DNA from: Fibrobacter sp.
GTDB taxonomy: Bacteria; Fibrobacterota; Fibrobacteria; Fibrobacterales; Fibrobacteraceae
Assembly: GCA_024398875.1 (NCBI GenBank)
Contig: JAKSIJ010000005.1
Coordinates: 1-64,000 of the forward strand
Direction: 5' to 3'
Length of the DNA: 64,000 nucleotides
Positions 16,821 to 25,848 of the stretch are shown in pieces. The position numbers and the translations under genes are program-made. The notes under the pieces were generated by a model. That model had not been told where the DNA came from. It saw only the letters and a list, made by a program, of their open reading frames with translations, and ran no database searches. Numbering within the stretch: position 1 is the first letter of the stretch; every line of letters starts with the position of its first letter.

Positions 16821-17603
16821 TTATATGCCCAACTGGACCCCAAGGATCCAGGAAGACGCCCAGGAAGACACCCCGCGGTCGAAAAACCGCTGGAATCCGC
16901 CTTCGAAGGAGAGATACAGGGATTTTGAGGAATTTTTCGTAAAATCCCAAATTTCGCGCAAATCCAAGGCCAAGCCATGAGAGGTACTCAGCATCTGGGC
17001 CCGGGAGAAGTTGTACTCGTACATGACGCTGCTGGTGACGCCCACAAAGCGGGAGAACTTCCAGCCAAAGCCCCCTTCGAGGCCCATGGAAAATCCATCC
17101 AAACTGAACAACTTCTCGCAAACAGTCTCCTCGTCCAGAGTGTCCGGTTCAACCTCTTCCCCCCAATCCCTGCGGTTGTCCCACTCATCGCGGATTTCGG
17201 ACAAGTCCGTCGTCTCTAGCCCATAAACCGGCGCGATGTAAAAGTCAAAAGTGGATACAGACAAATGAAACTTTCCATTCACGCGGTAGCGCTGGTTCAA
17301 GACCATCACGTCGGAATCCAAATCGCCACCGAAAAAGCGAACATCTACGCCGGCACTAAACCAGCTGGCATAAAAGAACTCACCCTGCCCCTGCCACACA
17401 AAAAGGCAATCGCACTCCTCCGTCGGGTCGAAAAGGCCGATGCCAAGCCCAACAGAGAGGCCTTCTCCGATATAGGCGGACTGCCGCGGCAGCGGAATGC
17501 TTTTTCTCTCGGAGTTTTTAAACTGAACAGAATCTCCGGACACGGCTTCCGCAGCAAACAGCGGAAGACAGAGCATCAGGAGAATGAGAAGTAATTTCTG
17601 CAC
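16821..17603 (-). CDS. outer-membrane beta-barrel protein, unknown function
   Basis: 260 aa. Cleavable signal peptide (MQKLLLILLMLCLPLFAAEA). The mature part shows alternating short amphipathic strands (GEGLSVGLGIGLF, FFYASWFSAGVDVRFFGG, FHLSVSTFDFYIAPVYG, FSMGLEGGFGWKFSRFVGV) and ends SWILGVQLGI, a barrel-type C-end. Two closely spaced Cys (CDC, ~64) are of unknown use. Monocistronic, divergent from the asparaginase gene. No known family. Confidence 0.82.
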   Translation of the reverse strand: MQKLLLILLMLCLPLFAAEAVSGDSVQFKNSERKSIPLPRQSAYIGEGLSVGLGIGLFDPTEECDCLFVWQGQGEFFYASWFSAGVDVRFFGGDLDSDVMVLNQRYRVNGKFHLSVSTFDFYIAPVYGLETTDLSEIRDEWDNRRDWGEEVEPDTLDEETVCEKLFSLDGFSMGLEGGFGWKFSRFVGVTSSVMYEYNFSRAQMLSTSHGLALDLREIWDFTKNSSKSLYLSFEGGFQRFFDRGVSSWASSWILGVQLGI

Positions 17604-17670
17604 ATTCCAAATCTACAAATAATTCATTTCGCCATTCTGCAAGGCAATTCATTCATCTATATTTGTCTCT

Positions 17671-18666
17671 ATGAAGAATGTGGTGATTTTGGCAACAGGC
17701 GGCACCATCGCTGGTGTAGGCGAACCTGGCAAGGATACGGGCTACAAATCCGGCTCCCTTACGGCAAAGGAACTTGTGGACGCCATTCCTGAACTAAGTT
17801 CCATCGCCAACATCCAGGTGAAGCAAGTCTGCAACATCAATTCCGACGACATCACCTCTGCCCTCTGGATTAAACTCGCAAAGCGGATAGCGGAACTGCA
17901 AAATAACCCGCAGGTGGATGGCATTGTCATCACCCACGGCACGGACACGCTGGAAGAAACCGCATTCTTTCTCGCCCTCACCACGGCGGGAACAAAGCCC
18001 GTCATTCTCACGGGAGCCATGCGGCCTGCAACTGCCGCCGCACCAGACGGGCCCGCAAATCTTATTTTCGCAGTAAAGTCGGCAGTGAGAGCCGCGACGG
18101 ATTTAGCGAGCAAAAAACAATCCGAGGGCAACGACGTACAACATCATGAAAATGACTGCGCACCCATTTTGGTCGCTTTTGCAGACAAACTAATTTCTGC
18201 GGAAAGTGTGCAGAAAATTCACCCGAATCGGTTGGACGCCTTCGCCGCGATGGACGCAGAAACTGCCCGCGGAAACGAGACTGCCCGCGGTCTTCACTTT
18301 GAGATTGACGGCGAGGAAACCCTCCCGAAAGGAACTCTCCCGAAGGTGACGGTCCTCTACTTCAACGCCGAGGCAGATGCCGCACAGATTGAGTTTGCGG
18401 CAAAAACTGCCCAAGGTCTCGTGATTGCAGGAGCTGGCGCCGGAGAGTTCAGCCAGAGCTGGATGGAGGCCCTGGCCCGCATTCAAATTCCCGTAGTCAT
18501 CACCTCCCGAATCAACGCCGGACGTATTCTGCCGGAGCAACTGCTAGTCCCGGGCACCATCGCTGGATATAGCCTCCCGGCCCCAAAAGCTGCGGTTTTA
18601 CTCCGCCTAGCCCTGACGAAAACCGACAATCCAGCCAAAATTCAAGAATTTTTCGCAAAATTCTAA
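17671..18666 (+). CDS. ansA: L-asparaginase (type II-like sequence, no signal peptide)
   Basis: Hydrolyses asparagine to aspartate and ammonia. Seen: ATGGTIAGVG (~8; first catalytic Thr), NINSDDIT (~55), ITHGTDTLEETAFFL (~89; second Thr-Asp pair) and VILTGAMRPA (~111) with the downstream Lys region. 331 aa. The motifs resemble the periplasmic type II group, but there is no signal peptide, so a cytoplasmic place is inferred. Some glutaminase side activity is common in the family. Confidence 0.93.
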   Translation: MKNVVILATGGTIAGVGEPGKDTGYKSGSLTAKELVDAIPELSSIANIQVKQVCNINSDDITSALWIKLAKRIAELQNNPQVDGIVITHGTDTLEETAFFLALTTAGTKPVILTGAMRPATAAAPDGPANLIFAVKSAVRAATDLASKKQSEGNDVQHHENDCAPILVAFADKLISAESVQKIHPNRLDAFAAMDAETARGNETARGLHFEIDGEETLPKGTLPKVTVLYFNAEADAAQIEFAAKTAQGLVIAGAGAGEFSQSWMEALARIQIPVVITSRINAGRILPEQLLVPGTIAGYSLPAPKAAVLLRLALTKTDNPAKIQEFFAKF

Positions 18667-18714
18667 TTCCCAGAGCCGTATTTTCGTATTTTAAACCCGT
18701 TCATAGGAGTTTTT

Positions 18715-19263
18715 ATGCGTTTTTTGCCTTCTGTTCTTTGCATGGTTGCCTTACTCGCTAGCGTATCCTTTGCCCAAATGGAGCCCGCCCCCAAAGTTGC
18801 CGACGTGCAACTGATGAAGGATTCCTCCACCAAGGAACTGGTCAAGATGGACTTCTCCCTGCCTCTGACTGGCGTCAGCGACCCGGGAATTCTCTTTAGC
18901 CATTTTGCCAAACGCCCCCTGATGATTTACTACTTCAGCCCCAAGTGCCCTCATTGCCAAAAGCACATCACCGAAGTGCAAGACATAATGAAGGAATTTG
19001 AACCCAAGGGGTTGGCAGGTATCGCCATTGGCCTCGGAAATTTCATCAAGAAGAACGACATCCGCATGTTCATCGACCAGTTCCATGTGATTGTCCCCGT
19101 ATTCCAGGACGCCAACATGAAATTCGGCCCCCTCTACGGCACTGGCTACATTCCCGTTTTGTACCTGGTTCTGCCCGACGGCACGTTCTACCGCTACGAG
19201 ACCTTGGATGAAGCCAACATGAACCATCTCCGTGCAACGCTGAACACCATGTTCACCAAGTAA
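18715..19263 (+). CDS. secreted TlpA-like thioredoxin-fold protein
   Basis: 182 aa. Signal peptide (~1-20, ending VSFA), then a thioredoxin/peroxiredoxin-like fold with YYFSPKCPHCQKH (CPHC, Cys78 and Cys81) and a cis-Pro loop GYIPVLYLVLPDG. GGAG lies upstream of the ATG. First of three close genes with a small membrane protein and a MauE/DoxX-type protein, suggesting a dedicated periplasmic thiol pathway. Confidence 0.88.
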   Translation: MRFLPSVLCMVALLASVSFAQMEPAPKVADVQLMKDSSTKELVKMDFSLPLTGVSDPGILFSHFAKRPLMIYYFSPKCPHCQKHITEVQDIMKEFEPKGLAGIAIGLGNFIKKNDIRMFIDQFHVIVPVFQDANMKFGPLYGTGYIPVLYLVLPDGTFYRYETLDEANMNHLRATLNTMFTK

Positions 19264-19275
19264 AGGGATTTCGTT

Positions 19276-19467
19276 TTGAAAAAAATCAAACCCATTCTAA
19301 ACAAATTGTTGGAATATGTGAAGAGCCTGAAATGGTCGGTGCTGATTGGCCTCGCTGTGCTTTGCTTCATTCTCGCCATCGTGAACAACATCCGCGTGGA
19401 TGAAACCAAGAGCGTTGAATGGATTGGTTCCCAGGAAGTCATGCCCAAACCGGACGAGGTGCTCTAA
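19276..19467 (+). CDS. small single-pass membrane protein
   Basis: 63 aa, TTG start with AAAGGGA seven bases upstream. Basic N-end, one membrane helix (~21-39, SVLIGLAVLCFILAIVNNI), then a short polar tail ending KPDEVL. Its stop shares a base with the ATG of the MauE-like gene, and it begins 12 bp after the TlpA-like gene; that position implies a part in the same redox module. No family is recognised. Confidence 0.75.
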   Translation: MKKIKPILNKLLEYVKSLKWSVLIGLAVLCFILAIVNNIRVDETKSVEWIGSQEVMPKPDEVL

Positions 19468-20147
19468 TGAAAAAGAACATCATTTCGGGAATTCTTCTTG
19501 GCATTGCCGCATTCTTCGTTACCTTTGGCGTCGCTGAAATCAGTTTCCCCGAATCCTTCCTCACCTTTACCGACCAAGATTGGCTTATCGACATTTGGCC
19601 TAAAGCCTACCGCTATAACATTCACGTAGGAGTTGGAGCGGTCATTGTCGCCTGTGGTTTCATCATCCCCGCCTATTTTATCGCAAAGGATTTTGCCACA
19701 AAAGCGCTTGAAATGCTTTGCCGTTTTGGCATTGGCGGCATGTTCATTTTCGCCAGTATTTTCAAAATCCAGGATCCGCACCAATTCGCCACCTTGGTTG
19801 CCCAATATCAATTTTTCTCGGCCTTGCACCTGGATTTTCTAAATAACTTCTTTGCGCTAATCTACCCCCAGTTTGAGTTTTGGTTTGGCCTAGCTATGAT
19901 ATTTACGCCTTTTGTTCGGGAATCCGCATTCGCCATCTTCTGGATGTTCATCAGTTTCATCATTGCCCTCGCCTGGGCGCTGGCCAACGACTTGGGCATC
20001 ACCTGTGGCTGTTTTGAATTGGAAGGAGCGCAAGACAAGGCCGAAGCCTGGACAAGCCTCATCCGCGATTTGATTCTCATCTGGCCAACCCTCTGGCTCG
20101 CCTTCCGCAAGGACCGCAGCATCATTGGCATCTGGAAAAAGAAGTAA
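19467..20147 (+). CDS. MauE/DoxX-type redox-associated membrane protein
   Basis: 226 aa with about five membrane helices. FGIGGMFIFASIFKIQDP (~91) is the DoxX/MauE first-domain signature, and TCGCFELEG (~178) is the CGCF-type cysteine pair seen in MauE proteins that work with thioredoxin-like partners. The ATG overlaps the previous stop. Expected role: pass reducing or oxidising equivalents across the inner membrane to the TlpA-like protein encoded two genes upstream. The final acceptor is unknown. Confidence 0.85.
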   Translation: MKKNIISGILLGIAAFFVTFGVAEISFPESFLTFTDQDWLIDIWPKAYRYNIHVGVGAVIVACGFIIPAYFIAKDFATKALEMLCRFGIGGMFIFASIFKIQDPHQFATLVAQYQFFSALHLDFLNNFFALIYPQFEFWFGLAMIFTPFVRESAFAIFWMFISFIIALAWALANDLGITCGCFELEGAQDKAEAWTSLIRDLILIWPTLWLAFRKDRSIIGIWKKK

Positions 20148-20153
20148 GCCTTC

Positions 20154-20663
20154 ATGATTAACACCACGCTTTGTTATATCGAGCAGGAGGGCAGATACCT
20201 CCTTCTGCATCGCATAAAAAAACAGAACGACATCAACAAGGATAAGTGGATTGGCATTGGCGGCAAGTTTGAGGAGAACGAATCGCCGGAGGATTGCATC
20301 AAGCGGGAAGCCCTAGAAGAAACAGGCCTTTCCATCAATCCCATCTACCGCGGCATCGTCACCTTCATTTCGGACGGTATGAATGAGACAGAATTCATGC
20401 ATCTCTTTACCGCAACAGAATTCTCGGGAAAACTGAAAGACTGCGATGAGGGTGTGCTGGAATGGATCCCGAAGAAAAAACTGCTGGAACTCCCCCATTG
20501 GGACGGCGACATCATCTTCCTTGCCCTGCTGGAAAGTGATGTTCCCTTCTTCTCACTAAAGCTGACATATAAAGGCAGCACGCTGACAGAAGCCATCCTC
20601 AATGGCAAAGCTGTCAACTACCAAGATTTTCAGCAGGAATTTACTGGAATTCCGGAGCGATAG
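20154..20663 (+). CDS. Nudix hydrolase (MutT/8-oxo-dGTPase-like)
   Basis: 169 aa with an intact Nudix box, GKFEENESPEDCIKREALEE ending TGL (~42-64). Family members hydrolyse nucleoside diphosphates linked to X; the N-terminal CYIEQEGRYLLLHRIKKQND and the size resemble the 8-oxo-dGTP/2-OH-dATP group, but substrate is inferred. The C-terminal 23 bp overlap the convergent barrel gene on the other strand. Confidence 0.9.
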   Translation: MINTTLCYIEQEGRYLLLHRIKKQNDINKDKWIGIGGKFEENESPEDCIKREALEETGLSINPIYRGIVTFISDGMNETEFMHLFTATEFSGKLKDCDEGVLEWIPKKKLLELPHWDGDIIFLALLESDVPFFSLKLTYKGSTLTEAILNGKAVNYQDFQQEFTGIPER

Positions 20664-22200
20664 TCAGGACCAGATTCACGCCCTGGAGGCCATGGAAGCC
20701 CACCTGGAAGCGGAAGAGGTACATGTCCGGCATGCGAACGCGAACGCCAATACCCCAGGAGTTGTAGAAACGATCCAAGGACCAATCCTGAACGTCTTCC
20801 GTGTGAAGCGCATATTCATCAAAAATCACACCATCGATGAACCTGTCCACAGGCCAGCGGTATTCCGCACTAAAACTCATAATGTGGGAAGCCGCCCATG
20901 TATCCGCGAACCCACGCAACGGAAGCCGCGCATTCATGGTGTAGAAGGCATTGTGCGGAGCACCACCCTTCTCCATTTCCCACATATTCAAGAACCTGTA
21001 TTGGAAAGCAAGAACGCGCCGTTCTAACAAAGTCTCTCGCAAATGACTGGGGTGCCATACTCGAAGAGCCTCATCCCAAGAAAAATCGGTATAGAACCGA
21101 CGAGCCTTACGCGCTTCCGTTGCAGACAAAATAAAATTCTCCGCCTTACCCAAGTAGAAATAGTGCTGGAACATGAGTTCACTGCGGATATAGTCATGCT
21201 CCTTCCCACCATCTTCAATGGATCCGTGTTTATGATAGCGATCGTCCTTCAATTCAGAAAAATCAATTCCACCGTAATCCCCTACAAAAACGTATTGACC
21301 CGACATGGATATTCTACTACCTCTCGAGGGTGCAAAGGAGTGGTCCAAATCATCATATACAATGGACAATGTCAATGGCACCTGAAACACATCTTGATAC
21401 AAACCACGATCTGCAATGGGATAGATGTCATTCACGAGAAGGCTGTCATCCTCAATTTCGGGAGGGCTGGACTTAATCCAGCGAACCGTCGTCTGGAATT
21501 CAGCATTGATTTTACGAGAGGGCGTTACCGGAGCACCTAGGCGAAAATCCAGATGGATGGAGGAATCCGGCTGAACGAACTCCTCTTTAGTCCCAGGGAG
21601 GATGAACACATCGTCACGATTCCAATACTGCTTGTAACGGAAAGCGCCAAACATGGGGAGTCCAAACAATTGCTGCTTGGAATAGCGCCAGGACACATAC
21701 CAATCCCCATTCGCGTAATGTTCACCCTGCAAAACGCTGTAGTCCTTGGAGAAAACCAGACTGCGATGGCGATAAGTAAGTCCAAGCAATGTGCGACTTC
21801 CCGGTTTCAAATTCATCGTCGGGTATATCATCACATTCTTCCGCTCACCAAACGTAATCATGTTCACCGATTTCTCTACAATGCCGTTATCAAAGGCATA
21901 ATGGAGAGGTGCCGACACCGGGAAAATGACCCCATTCAATATAGGTTGAATAATATGGTTGAAAGGCCATCCAATGTAGTAGAGTGCACCACGTCCTTCA
22001 GAACTTTCAACCACATTCTCAGATGCTTGTGAGGAGTCCGCTGAAACCTCGGCAGAAGCTTCAGATGGTGCCGCTTCCCCACCTTCAGCACGAGCACTAG
22101 GAAGTGCAAAAATGAAGAACACAACAAGTACTACAAAGAACCTTGCAATACCTCTCCTATCGCTCTGGATAACCGATTCTGTATGCGACGCTATCTCCAT
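20641..22200 (-). CDS. Omp85/BamA-like outer-membrane barrel without POTRA domains
   Basis: 519 aa. Signal peptide (~17-39, ending SARA), then an Ala/Ser/Glu-rich spacer (~40-70) and a long barrel. YDDLDHSFAPSRGSRISMSGQYVF (bacterial surface antigen motif; here split at ~282-305) and barrel strands to the C-terminal LTIAPEFQ support the Omp85 family. No POTRA repeats fit in the N-terminal part. Divergent from the RND exporter gene with only 30 bp between starts, so the two promoters must overlap; a shared export role is possible. Confidence 0.85.
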   Translation of the reverse strand: MEIASHTESVIQSDRRGIARFFVVLVVFFIFALPSARAEGGEAAPSEASAEVSADSSQASENVVESSEGRGALYYIGWPFNHIIQPILNGVIFPVSAPLHYAFDNGIVEKSVNMITFGERKNVMIYPTMNLKPGSRTLLGLTYRHRSLVFSKDYSVLQGEHYANGDWYVSWRYSKQQLFGLPMFGAFRYKQYWNRDDVFILPGTKEEFVQPDSSIHLDFRLGAPVTPSRKINAEFQTTVRWIKSSPPEIEDDSLLVNDIYPIADRGLYQDVFQVPLTLSIVYDDLDHSFAPSRGSRISMSGQYVFVGDYGGIDFSELKDDRYHKHGSIEDGGKEHDYIRSELMFQHYFYLGKAENFILSATEARKARRFYTDFSWDEALRVWHPSHLRETLLERRVLAFQYRFLNMWEMEKGGAPHNAFYTMNARLPLRGFADTWAASHIMSFSAEYRWPVDRFIDGVIFDEYALHTEDVQDWSLDRFYNSWGIGVRVRMPDMYLFRFQVGFHGLQGVNLVLTIAPEFQ

Positions 22201-22230
22201 TAACCCAAATTTATATTTATATTAGAATTG

Positions 22231-24651
22231 ATGTTTTCTATCGCCGCCAAAATACTAAAAAGAGCAACACGACATCCAGTTTTGATTCTGGTTGTGAGCC
22301 TCGTTTTGGCGGCGTTATCCATCATTCCCGTCAGCAATCTGCGTTGGGAACTCCAGCTGCAAGACGCTATATCCCCGACCGACTCAAAACTGCTCAACTT
22401 TCAGGATATCGAGAAGGAGTTCGGCGGGCTGGGCAGTCTGACCGTGGTGCTCCAATCTCCCGACAGCAGTGCCAATTATAACACCGCCAAAAAACTGGCA
22501 GCGGAACTTCAAGGCGATTCCCTCATCCACTTTCTGGAATTTGAGACAGACATCGAATTCTACCAGAAGCACAATCTGCTCTATATTGAAGAAGCGGATT
22601 TGGATACCATCGCTAGGCGCATTGATGCCCTCAAGGAAAAGGTCATTCTCAAAAACAACCCTCTTTATGTGAGCTTGGAGGATTCCTCTAAGAATTCGTC
22701 GATAGACTCCACTAGTGCAAAGACTTCTGAACTTTTCGACTTGAATGATTTGGAAAAGAAATACTACAGCATTCTTTCCCAAAGCCATGCCAATGCTAGT
22801 GGCACCATCCGCGTCATTGATATCTATCCCAGAAAACCTCTAACGGATTTACAAGCCAGCCGCGATCTTCTCTCCAAAGTAAAGAATTTCTTTGAGGCCA
22901 ACAAATCCGACATCCAAGTGTACTACACCGGAAAGGTGTACGACATCGTCCAGACTGGTCGTACACTTTTACCCGAAGCAAAACTGGCAGGTAAAATCAC
23001 TGCCCTATTCATTCTCCTTCTCTTCGTCATCCACTTCTACCGCCAACCTGGGCTCATCGTCATTTCCGCCATTCCTGCGGGCCTACCCATCCTCTATACC
23101 TTGGCTTTAGCAGGAATCTTCTACGGACGCATCAACATTTTCACTTTGCTTCTGGCGTTACTTCTGCCTGGTGGCGCATGCCAAGCCATCATCCACTTCT
23201 TGAACCGCTACTTCATCGAGCGCTCTCAAAAACTAGGCCCGCAGTTGAGCATCGAAAGCGCCGTTCTTGGCATCGGGCCCTCTACGGCAGCATCTACGGG
23301 AATCATGGCTGCCCTCTTCGCCTGCCTCATTTTCGTCCCCATGCAAGGGATTCACGAACTGGGAGTTCTCGGATTCTTCGGTTCCATTCTGAATTGGATT
23401 GTTTCCATTCTTGCCACCACATCGCTCCTGAGTTTGTTCCAGAGGAAAAAAGCCTTCCCCGTTGGCAACATCCAGCTCAACAAGGAATACAAATTCACCC
23501 TCATTTCCTATCGCGCCAACGGAATCCTCATTGCCATCATTTCCGTCATCAGTTTCGTCTTCATCGTCTATGGCAGTTTGAACCTGAAATTCTTCTACGA
23601 CTTCAGCAGCACGGAACTCCAGCGGGAAAATTCTACGGCAGATTCCCTCATCCTGCAAACAGGTTTCCCGAACTACGACCCCATCATCGTGAAACTTCCT
23701 TCCGAAGAAGCGGGAGAAGAGCTCTACCAGAACTTTAGGCGATTAAAAGCCAAGGGTGCATTGCCCAACATTGACCGCATCTACACGCTGGCACAGTTCT
23801 CACCCAAAAATCAGACATCCAAACAGGAAAAGTTGAACGCTATTCAAGAAAGCCTCTCGCCAGAAATTCTCCAGAGACTTGATTCCATGGAACTTCTCAA
23901 CGCCCAGAAGATTTCACAAATTCTCTACCGACACAACTTTGACGAAGACGAACAGCCCGAAAACATCCGGAACAAGTTCAGCAACATCCATGGTGAAGCA
24001 GGAAAATTCGCCTTCATTTTCTCTAGCATTGACCCAGATGATGGGCTTGAATGTAGACACCTAACCAAAGACCTCAAGAAAATTGACGGCTTTGAAAACG
24101 GAGAGTACTCCGTGGCGGGAACTTCCGTATTGCGGGCCCAGTTCCTAGACCTGGTCCTCGCCAATCTGGACAAAACCATTTTCGTCGGCTCCGTTTTGGT
24201 GTGGTTGCTGCTGCTTTTGTTCTACAACAGGCTCAGTCGCGCCATCTTCACCGCACTTCCCTCCCTCTTTGCCATGAGTTGGCTTCTCATTCTCATTCGC
24301 ATTTTCGGAATAGAGCTCTCCGTATATAGTTCACTTGCCTTCCCCATCCTCATTGGCGCTAGCGTAGACGGTTCACTGCAATTGTGGAATGCTTTCTATG
24401 AAAAGGAATCGGGAACGGCCCTCACAGTTCTGCAACGAAAATTCTCTTCCATCGGAATAAGCCAGATGGCCTCCCTCATCGGTTCTTACGGTCTGCTGAT
24501 TTCTTCTCACCCGGGGCTCCGAAGCATTGGTCAGATTTCTCTTATTGGACTGTTGTGCATTTTTGTAGCCCAGTTTACCATTTTCCCTCTGATTGCCGGC
24601 TCCCTCGATAACTATCGCTTGCGGAAAAAGGCGAAGAAATTGAAAACATGA
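22231..24651 (+). CDS. RND/MMPL-family exporter
   Basis: 807 aa with two homologous halves, each one helix, a periplasmic loop and five further helices (helix ~14-34 and cluster ~253-395; helix ~432-455 and cluster ~650-795). LRWELQLQDAISP after helix 1 and GASVDGSLQLWNAF in the second cluster are like the MMPL/HpnN group that moves lipids or other hydrophobic compounds. ATG 22231 follows a TTG. No membrane-fusion protein is adjacent. It overlaps the aminotransferase by 4 bp. Confidence 0.88.
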   Translation: MFSIAAKILKRATRHPVLILVVSLVLAALSIIPVSNLRWELQLQDAISPTDSKLLNFQDIEKEFGGLGSLTVVLQSPDSSANYNTAKKLAAELQGDSLIHFLEFETDIEFYQKHNLLYIEEADLDTIARRIDALKEKVILKNNPLYVSLEDSSKNSSIDSTSAKTSELFDLNDLEKKYYSILSQSHANASGTIRVIDIYPRKPLTDLQASRDLLSKVKNFFEANKSDIQVYYTGKVYDIVQTGRTLLPEAKLAGKITALFILLLFVIHFYRQPGLIVISAIPAGLPILYTLALAGIFYGRINIFTLLLALLLPGGACQAIIHFLNRYFIERSQKLGPQLSIESAVLGIGPSTAASTGIMAALFACLIFVPMQGIHELGVLGFFGSILNWIVSILATTSLLSLFQRKKAFPVGNIQLNKEYKFTLISYRANGILIAIISVISFVFIVYGSLNLKFFYDFSSTELQRENSTADSLILQTGFPNYDPIIVKLPSEEAGEELYQNFRRLKAKGALPNIDRIYTLAQFSPKNQTSKQEKLNAIQESLSPEILQRLDSMELLNAQKISQILYRHNFDEDEQPENIRNKFSNIHGEAGKFAFIFSSIDPDDGLECRHLTKDLKKIDGFENGEYSVAGTSVLRAQFLDLVLANLDKTIFVGSVLVWLLLLLFYNRLSRAIFTALPSLFAMSWLLILIRIFGIELSVYSSLAFPILIGASVDGSLQLWNAFYEKESGTALTVLQRKFSSIGISQMASLIGSYGLLISSHPGLRSIGQISLIGLLCIFVAQFTIFPLIAGSLDNYRLRKKAKKLKT

Positions 24652-25844
24652 AAGCGCTTTCCCAAAGAACTCTGAATATTGCTGCATCCTTGACGGTAGC
24701 CATTGATTCCCTTGCAAAACAAATGATTGCCGAGGGGAAAGATGTGGTGAGCCTCGGTGCCGGCGAACCAGATTTCCCGACACCATCTGCTGTTTGCGAA
24801 GCCGCTTGTGAAGCGATTCATAACGGGAAAACGCGCTATACCGCTCCCGTGGGGATTATGGATGTGCGGAAAGCCGTCTGCGAAAAGTTGAAAAATGACA
24901 ACGGATTGAACTTTACACCCGAACAGATTGTAATGACCAGCGGCGCAAAGCACGCCGTTTTCAATGCCCTAGCAGCACTTATCAATCCCGGCGATGAAGT
25001 AATCATTCCCGCCCCCTACTGGGTCACCTATCCAGAACTGGTGAAGTGGTTGGGAGGTGTTCCTGTTTTTGTTTATGCAGGTGCAGAAACCAATTTCAAA
25101 ATTACAGCAGAGCAATTGGCAAGCGCTTGCACAGAAAAGACAAAAGTCGTTCTCATCAATAATCCCTGCAACCCCACAGGCGCAGTTTACAGCAAAGCCG
25201 AATTGGAAGCGCTCGCCAAAGTCATCGTTGAAAAAGACATCTACTGCATTTCCGACGAGGTCTACGAATACTTTGTCTATGAGGCAGAATTTGTATCCAT
25301 GGCAATTTTCAAGGGCATGGAAGAGCGAACCATCGTTGTGAACGGATTTTCCAAATCCCACTGCATGACGGGCTGGCGCATCGGTTATGACGCCGCACCG
25401 CTCCCTATTGCAAAAATCATCGGGAAAGTGCAAAGTCAGGCCACACATCACCCCAGCAATATCGCCCAATATGCAGCTCTTGGCGCCCTCAAAATGGGGA
25501 AGCAGGAAATTCAGAATATGAAGGCCGAATTCCTGAAGCGTCGCAATTTCATGGTGGAAAATATTTCTGCAATCCTCGGCGAAAAAGTTACTGCACCAGA
25601 AGGAGCCTTCTATCTGTTCGCTCCCGTTTCCAAATATTTTGGCATGAAAACAGCTGCAGGAAAAGAAATTGCAAACTCCATTGAATTCTGCCAGCACTTG
25701 CTTGAAACACAAATGCTCGCCATTGTGCCCGGCGCCGCCTTCGGCAATGATGAATTTGTACGGTTCTCATACGCCGCAAGCGATGAAGCTCTTGCTAAAG
25801 CCTGCGAAAGATTCAAGAAAGGAATAGATTCCCTAAAGGCGTAG
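24648..25844 (+). CDS. aspB: aspartate/aromatic-type aminotransferase (class I, PLP)
   Basis: 398 aa. SLGAGEPDFPTP (~35), YTAPVGIMDVRKA (~64), MTSGAKHAVFNAL (~96), NNPCNPTGAVYS (~171), ISDEVYEYF (~201), PLP lysine NGFSKSHCMTGWRIGY (Lys236) and the C-terminal Arg (VRFSYAAS) all fit the bacterial aspB-type aspartate aminotransferase. Exact amino-donor preference cannot be read from sequence. It overlaps the RND gene by 4 bp and precedes the FHA-ABC gene by 4 bp, so it is embedded in an envelope operon. Confidence 0.92.
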   Translation: MKALSQRTLNIAASLTVAIDSLAKQMIAEGKDVVSLGAGEPDFPTPSAVCEAACEAIHNGKTRYTAPVGIMDVRKAVCEKLKNDNGLNFTPEQIVMTSGAKHAVFNALAALINPGDEVIIPAPYWVTYPELVKWLGGVPVFVYAGAETNFKITAEQLASACTEKTKVVLINNPCNPTGAVYSKAELEALAKVIVEKDIYCISDEVYEYFVYEAEFVSMAIFKGMEERTIVVNGFSKSHCMTGWRIGYDAAPLPIAKIIGKVQSQATHHPSNIAQYAALGALKMGKQEIQNMKAEFLKRRNFMVENISAILGEKVTAPEGAFYLFAPVSKYFGMKTAAGKEIANSIEFCQHLLETQMLAIVPGAAFGNDEFVRFSYAASDEALAKACERFKKGIDSLKA

Positions 25845-25848
25845 AAAC

